This document shows positions 6,074-10,107 of a stretch of DNA of 10,107 nt, piece after piece. A program made the position numbers and the translations under genes. The notes beneath the pieces are model-generated. The model made no database searches, was not told the origin of the DNA, and saw only the letters and a list, made by a program, of their open reading frames with translations. Numbering within the stretch: the first letter of the stretch is position 1; each line of letters opens with the position of its first letter. This DNA is from CAZMOK01 sp964567785 (lineage in GTDB: Bacteria > Bacteroidota > Bacteroidia > Bacteroidales > JAGOPY01), in assembly GCA_964567785.1 (NCBI GenBank), contig CAZMOK010000086.1, positions 1-10,107 on the forward strand, read 5' to 3'.

Positions 6074-8905
6074 TTATTTATCGGTTTTCTCTTTTCTGTA
6101 ATTCTCATAAAGCTCATCCAGGTTCTGTTCCAGCTTTTCGAGCGACCGGGAAGCTTGTTCATAATCTTTTTCTCCTGTAAATCGCAGGTATTCATTGAAA
6201 GCGCTGTTGGCGTTTTCTATCAGCTCTTCAAGAGTGCCCGGCACCTGCGGGGCTCCTTCAGGGCCGATCGCAGGTTCAACATCTTCAAAAAGGCCACGGA
6301 TAGCTTCTTCAAAGTTCTCGGCATAGCTCAGGTTGTCGTTATGCATTATGGCAACGAGCCTCAGCTCGGGATAGGCAGCAGTCTCAGCTTTAAGATAGAT
6401 CGGTTCGACATAGATTATTGTATTGTCGACGGGGATAGCCAGCACATTTCCACGGATTACGTTTGAGCCCCGCTGATCCCAGAGCGTAAGCTGGCCGCTG
6501 AGGAACCTGTCCTGGTCTATCTTGGTTTCAACCTGCTGCGGTCCAAGTATCCTTTTCTCCTTGGGGAATTTATAGGCCAGGAAACGGCCATAATTCTCCC
6601 CGTCGCACATCCCGGCTATCCAGCCAATGGCCACCTGCCTGTTCTTTGGGGTGAAAGGCATCATGAGGATGAATTCCTGCTCAGCGGTTTCAGGCGGTTC
6701 CCACATCACATAGTAGGGTTCAACCGGCTGTACACTGCCGTAATACTTTTCAGTGGCCCTTATCCAGAGGTCTTCCTGGTTATAGAAAACAGTCGGGTCG
6801 TTCATGTGGTATTTTGCATAAACCAGCCCCTGGACAAGCAAAAAGTCAGCAGGGTACCTCACGTGGTTCATCAGTCCGTCAGGCATCTGGTCTTTTTTCT
6901 TGAAGACCCCGGGGAGTATCTTGTCCCAAACCTTGATAATGGGGTCACCTTCATCGAAAATGTAAAGGTCAACCTTACCGGTGTAGGCATTTACCACAGC
7001 TTTAACTGAATTCCTGATGTAGTTCTTTCCGTGCAGCTTCCATCCGGCTTCCGAGCCTATCACAGAGCCGCCCTGGCTGTACATCACATCTTCCCTCACA
7101 TCAAAATGCTCACTGTAGGGATAATATGATGAAGTTGTGTATGTGTCTTGGATCCAGTAAAGCTGCCCGTCAACCAGTGTTATGTAGGGATCATCGTCGA
7201 GGTTCAGGAAAGGCGCCACTGTCTTTATCCGCTCACTTACCTGCCTGTGGAAAAGAATGCGGCTCTCCTCCATGGGATATCCTGAAAAAAGGAATCTTGT
7301 GCCGTCAAATTTCCATCCGAACAGCAGCTTCCTCCAGAAACTGCTAATGGCAACACCACCGTCTCCGTCGTAACTGAAATATTCGTTCTTTTCACCTTTA
7401 GGGTAGTCAAATTCTTCCTCACGCGAGTTGGCAACCACATGCTCCCTGGTAAGCTCGCCATAATAAAGTCTGGGCTGGTCAACTTCCAGGCTGGTATACC
7501 TGCTTACAGGGGGAATGTCTTTGATCAGCAGGTCGGGAAGGCCGTTTTCCGTGAATTCACTTACGTTGGTAAGGGTGATGCCGTATCCGTGCGTATACTT
7601 GAACCGCTTATTGACGAAAGTCTTGCTTTGCTTAGGAAGGTTCCTGAGTTCCATTTCCCTGGCAGAGACCATCATCTGGCGGTATTCATCGTCAATGTAA
7701 TACCTGTCGATGTCAACATCAGAAAATTCATAATAGAGCCTTATTTCCTGGAACTGCTTGTAAACAGCATCGAGGGCGCGGTGGTCCCAGAGCCTGATAT
7801 TGTTGAAAATATTTCTGTTCTGCTCATAGGTTTCCCTGGTAAAAACCTCGCTTGCCGGGAATTCCCGCTCTTCCACCCTGTCGAGGGCAAAAGCCTTGCG
7901 GGTCATGCGTATGTTGTGCGCAATGTATTTATCCTCGAGCTTCAGTTCGTTCGGCTCAACCTTCAGCCACTGGAACATGCCGGGCAAAACGGTAAGTGCC
8001 ACAAACCAAAGGATAAAAGTATAGACAAATATCACCATGGTGTTTGAAAGCGGCTTGCTGGTAACTCTTTTATCGAGCCTCAGCGACAGTTTTCCCACCG
8101 TCCTGCGTGCCATGGGTATCATTACCATTACGGCAGCGAGAATGGTGATCACAGTGACCACTATCAGTGCCGGCAGCCGTATGTGTACATCGGTCCATCC
8201 CGGCCCGCTTACCACTCCGTAATTGGAATAGAGCAGGTGGTACCTGTCGAGGTATTTCATGAAGGCCAGTCCCAGCAGGAAAAAACCTGCCGAAAGATAG
8301 AGCGAGTGGTACCTTTTCCCGTTTTCTTCTTCCCTGCTGCTTTTTATTTTGTACCCGGCGCCCACTTTAGCGACTGAAAAGGCCCCGATGATGTTCACAA
8401 CAAGGCTTATCACAAAAAGGCTGATCAGGATGATATAGATGCTGTCGAGGAAAGGGAGGGTGAACAGGTAAAATCCGGCATCGTTGTTGAAGATCGGGTC
8501 GGCAACGCCGCTATCGACCCTGTTCATGAATTTCAGGTAGTTATCCCAGTTGGCTCCCCCCCAGAGGGCCCCTGCCAGCGCTCCTATGGATGAAGCGCCT
8601 ATCCGCAACCCCTTTCTTTCGCCCTTCAGCGAGTAGCTCACGAGATATACAATAAAATACCCTGCTACGAGTCCTCCGAAGATAAAGGCATACCTGTTAA
8701 GTTCGAAGATCCAGAACCGCTTTACGAATCCTGTGCTGCTGAACCAGAGCATTTCGCCCCAGAAGCCCATCAGCCAGAAAAACAGGAACGTTAAAGCCCC
8801 GAGGGCCACACCGGAGGTTATGAGGCTTGAATTCTTTTTTTTAACGCCTCTTACCAGTATCCACACTGCAAGGGCAATCAGTATCAATAATAGCGCTGTA
8901 TACAT
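6074..8905 (-). CDS. UPF0182 (COG1615) family large membrane protein
   Basis: This is a 943-residue integral membrane protein of unknown function. About eight hydrophobic helices occur in the first third (roughly 2-19, 28-48, 71-92, 100-116, 150-175, 199-216, 244-264, 288-311), followed by a soluble region of about 600 residues that is probably outside the cytoplasm. Family hallmarks are recognisable: FWGEMLWFSSTGF (48-60), DPIFNNDAGFYLFTLPF (136-152), SGPGWTDVHIRLPAL (233-247), VEPNELKLEDKYIAHNI (316-332), NIRLWDHRALDAVYKQFQEI (369-388), WIQDTYTTSSYYPYS (584-598) and RNSVKAVVNAYTGKVDLYIF (631-650). The C-terminus (about 893-943) is acidic and helical, probably a short coiled coil. The N-terminal helix directly at the ATG supports this start. 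It follows gap by 57 bp and precedes ppsA by 9 bp, so it is embedded among carbon-metabolism genes. The family has no agreed biochemical role and I assign none. Confidence 0.93.
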   Translation of the reverse strand: MYTALLLILIALAVWILVRGVKKKNSSLITSGVALGALTFLFFWLMGFWGEMLWFSSTGFVKRFWIFELNRYAFIFGGLVAGYFIVYLVSYSLKGERKGLRIGASSIGALAGALWGGANWDNYLKFMNRVDSGVADPIFNNDAGFYLFTLPFLDSIYIILISLFVISLVVNIIGAFSVAKVGAGYKIKSSREEENGKRYHSLYLSAGFFLLGLAFMKYLDRYHLLYSNYGVVSGPGWTDVHIRLPALIVVTVITILAAVMVMIPMARRTVGKLSLRLDKRVTSKPLSNTMVIFVYTFILWFVALTVLPGMFQWLKVEPNELKLEDKYIAHNIRMTRKAFALDRVEEREFPASEVFTRETYEQNRNIFNNIRLWDHRALDAVYKQFQEIRLYYEFSDVDIDRYYIDDEYRQMMVSAREMELRNLPKQSKTFVNKRFKYTHGYGITLTNVSEFTENGLPDLLIKDIPPVSRYTSLEVDQPRLYYGELTREHVVANSREEEFDYPKGEKNEYFSYDGDGGVAISSFWRKLLFGWKFDGTRFLFSGYPMEESRILFHRQVSERIKTVAPFLNLDDDPYITLVDGQLYWIQDTYTTSSYYPYSEHFDVREDVMYSQGGSVIGSEAGWKLHGKNYIRNSVKAVVNAYTGKVDLYIFDEGDPIIKVWDKILPGVFKKKDQMPDGLMNHVRYPADFLLVQGLVYAKYHMNDPTVFYNQEDLWIRATEKYYGSVQPVEPYYVMWEPPETAEQEFILMMPFTPKNRQVAIGWIAGMCDGENYGRFLAYKFPKEKRILGPQQVETKIDQDRFLSGQLTLWDQRGSNVIRGNVLAIPVDNTIIYVEPIYLKAETAAYPELRLVAIMHNDNLSYAENFEEAIRGLFEDVEPAIGPEGAPQVPGTLEELIENANSAFNEYLRFTGEKDYEQASRSLEKLEQNLDELYENYRKEKTDK

Positions 8906-8916
8906 AGTTTTTGCTT

Positions 8917-8951
8917 TTGGCTGTTGGCTTATGGCTGACAGCTAAAGCCAA
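8917..8951. repeat. TTGGCTN-type heptamer array in the gap-UPF0182 gap
   Basis: Five 7-bp units read TTGGCTG, TTGGCTT, ATGGCTG, ACAGCTA and AAGCCAA. The first three are close copies, the fourth is degenerate, and the fifth is the reverse complement of the second. The array fills most of the 57-bp space between the gap stop codon and the UPF0182 start, leaving about 11 nt on each side. Confidence 0.7.
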
Positions 8952-8952
8952 C
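8923..8952 (-). promoter_or_regulatory. Intercistronic hairpin between gap and UPF0182
   Basis: GTTGGCTT (8923-8930) and AAGCCAAC (8945-8952) form a perfect 8-bp inverted repeat with a 14-nt loop. The loop contains a further GCTG-A-CAGC dyad. In the minus-strand transcript it would form 10 nt after the gap stop codon and 17 nt before the UPF0182 ATG. No U-tract follows, so a transcription terminator is doubtful. An mRNA-stabilising or translation-limiting hairpin between cistrons is possible. Confidence 0.5.
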
Positions 8953-8962
8953 ACATATTATC

Positions 8963-9955
8963 TTAATTCTTGAGATATTCTGCTGTCCTTATCATCTGGC
9001 AGGCATATCCCCATTCATTGTCATACCAGCTCATAACCTTGATCAGGTCGCCGTCAATGGCCATGGTCATGTCAAGGTCGACGATCGATGCCCGGCTGTC
9101 CTTGATGATATCCGATGACACCAGTGGCTCATTGGTAACGGCAAGGACTTTATTATACCTTGCTGACCGCGTTTCCTCAATGAATAGGTCATTGATCTCT
9201 TTCTTTGTGGTCTTTTTGCTTGTCACAAAATTCATGTCCGATATCGATCCAACTGTGACAGGACCGCGGATGGCAGAGCCTTCGAACTTTCCTTCGAGCT
9301 GGGTGAGTATTTTTACAGCGGCTTTTGTGGCCCCTGTAGTTGTAGGAACGAAGTTGGCTGAAGCAGCCCTGCCTCTTCTTATCTTTTTATTGGGTGAATC
9401 CACTATTCCCTGGGTTGAAGTGTAAGCGTGCACCGTTGTGAGCGTGGCCTTTTCAACACCCAGGTGGCGGTCCATGATCTCAACCACAGGCGCTATGCAG
9501 TTGGTCGTGCAACTGGCACAGGAAATAATGTCATTGTCGCCCGATGGCTTGTTAACGCCGAAGACCACCATTTCGATGGTATCGTCCTTTGGCGGCGCTG
9601 ACAGGATCACCTTTTTGGCTCCCGCATGAATGTGCTTTTCAAGGTCTTTCCTGGTGTTGAACATACCGGTGCACTCAAATACAATATCCACATCATGCTC
9701 TTTCCAGGGTATGCCGGCAGGGTCTTCCTCAGCATAAACAATGAATTCATCGTCACCGAGCAATATTTTGTCTTCTGTATATTCAACCTTCTTCTCATAC
9801 CTGCCATAGGCAGTATCGTAGTTGATTAGATACGCGAGGTTTTCGGGTTCAACAAGATCGTTTACGGCCACCAGTTGCAGTGCATCCGTCTCCTGCACTA
9901 TCTTAAAGACCGCTCTTCCTATCCTTCCCAGGCCATTTATAGCTACTTTCTTCAT
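8963..9955 (-). CDS. gap: Type I glyceraldehyde-3-phosphate dehydrogenase
   Basis: This cytoplasmic enzyme oxidises and phosphorylates glyceraldehyde 3-phosphate to 1,3-bisphosphoglycerate, or runs in reverse in gluconeogenesis. From the ATG at 9955 it has 330 residues, typical of the family. The Rossmann motif INGLGRIGR is at 6-14 and Asp33 in VNDL favours NAD over NADP. Catalytic Cys149 lies in SCASCTTNC and His176 in TTVHAYTSTQ, both at the canonical numbers. The usual SNASCTTN has Cys146 in place of Asn. The substrate-binding S-loop reads RGPVTVGSISD from Arg230, unlike the common RVPTPNVSVVD, so this belongs to a divergent type I subgroup and could be a paralogue with a specialised direction. 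An in-frame TTG at 9961 would add two residues and has AGG 7 nt upstream, but MKKVAINGLGRIGR is the conserved N-terminus, so I prefer the ATG. It may be the first gene of the operon. Confidence 0.95.
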   Translation of the reverse strand: MKKVAINGLGRIGRAVFKIVQETDALQLVAVNDLVEPENLAYLINYDTAYGRYEKKVEYTEDKILLGDDEFIVYAEEDPAGIPWKEHDVDIVFECTGMFNTRKDLEKHIHAGAKKVILSAPPKDDTIEMVVFGVNKPSGDNDIISCASCTTNCIAPVVEIMDRHLGVEKATLTTVHAYTSTQGIVDSPNKKIRRGRAASANFVPTTTGATKAAVKILTQLEGKFEGSAIRGPVTVGSISDMNFVTSKKTTKKEINDLFIEETRSARYNKVLAVTNEPLVSSDIIKDSRASIVDLDMTMAIDGDLIKVMSWYDNEWGYACQMIRTAEYLKN

Positions 9956-10107
9956 ATTCAATCTATTACCTTTAAATTAATGATTTTATAAGAAGTTGGT
10001 CAAAAGTGGTGCCATATAAAGGTACAAAATGTATGGCCCTGATTAAAGGAAAGATACGGAAAATATAGTGTTGATCTGCATATACGGTTGTGGGGGGGAT
10101 TCCACAC
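9956..10107. other. Non-coding region upstream of gap
   Basis: This is A/T-rich DNA without a credible reading frame, and the neighbour to the right is outside the window. It contains a small dyad, TACA-AAA-TGTA (10023-10033), that could be an operator half-pair. Near the window edge a run of seven G (10092-10098) lies inside a weak 5-bp inverted repeat, TGTGG (10089-10093) and CCACA (10102-10106). Neither dyad is strong enough to name a regulator. Confidence 0.5.
9972..10005 (-). promoter_or_regulatory. Possible Bacteroidota-type promoter upstream of gap
   Basis: On the minus strand a TTTTG (10005-10001) is followed after 21 nt by TAATTTAA (9979-9972). This loosely resembles the Bacteroidota TTTG / TAnnTTTG pattern with 19-21 nt spacing, matching 6 of 8 bases in the -7 element. 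The transcript leader would be very short (about 10 nt). Alternative -7-like boxes (TACATTTT, TATATTTT) lie further upstream but lack a matching -33 element. The call is tentative. Confidence 0.25.

Noticed and set aside
10089..10106. Terminator or G-quadruplex at the right edge
   Set aside because: There is a single G7 run and a 5-bp stem with no T-tract. A quadruplex needs four G-tracts, and the edge cuts off the context.

Overview
The window holds five complete protein genes. All lie on the minus strand and fill about 97% of the sequence, so transcription runs from right to left. In that order they are a glyceraldehyde-3-phosphate dehydrogenase (gap, 9955-8963), a large UPF0182 membrane protein (8905-6074), phosphoenolpyruvate synthase (ppsA, 6064-3683), cofactor-independent phosphoglycerate mutase (gpmI, 3690-2155) and a CopB-type copper/silver P1B-ATPase (2133-133). 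I see no rRNA, tRNA, CRISPR array, transposase or phage gene.

The likely host is a member of the Bacteroidota, as an inference. Most starts lack a strong Shine-Dalgarno sequence and have A/T-rich leaders, GC content is moderate, and the gaps carry short heptamer tandem repeats that I associate with that phylum. No marker gene here proves it, and UPF0182 is better known from Actinobacteria and Cyanobacteria.

Layout: 1-132 is non-coding and densely built from 7-bp repeats (CTGGGTN, ATTAGAG, GTTCATT) around a 25-bp imperfect hairpin. The GTTCATT array runs into the stop codon of copB. The gaps between genes are 21 bp (gpmI-copB), an 8-bp overlap (ppsA-gpmI), 9 bp (UPF0182-ppsA) and 57 bp (gap-UPF0182). 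The 57-bp gap is almost filled by another 7-bp repeat that contains an 8-bp perfect inverted repeat. Upstream of gap, 9956-10107 is non-coding and probably holds the promoter.

The last four genes are packed tightly enough to be one transcript, and gap may head it. PpsA makes PEP from pyruvate. Enolase, which is not in the window, would make 2-phosphoglycerate, GpmI makes 3-phosphoglycerate, and GAPDH works after phosphoglycerate kinase. The cluster therefore looks like a gluconeogenic or three-carbon module. It encloses an uncharacterised membrane protein with a very large soluble domain and ends in a metal-efflux pump.

I do not see a clearly new defence or mobile system. The two things most worth following are the set of different 7-bp repeats sharing one period in non-coding junctions, and the placement of UPF0182 inside a central-carbon operon.
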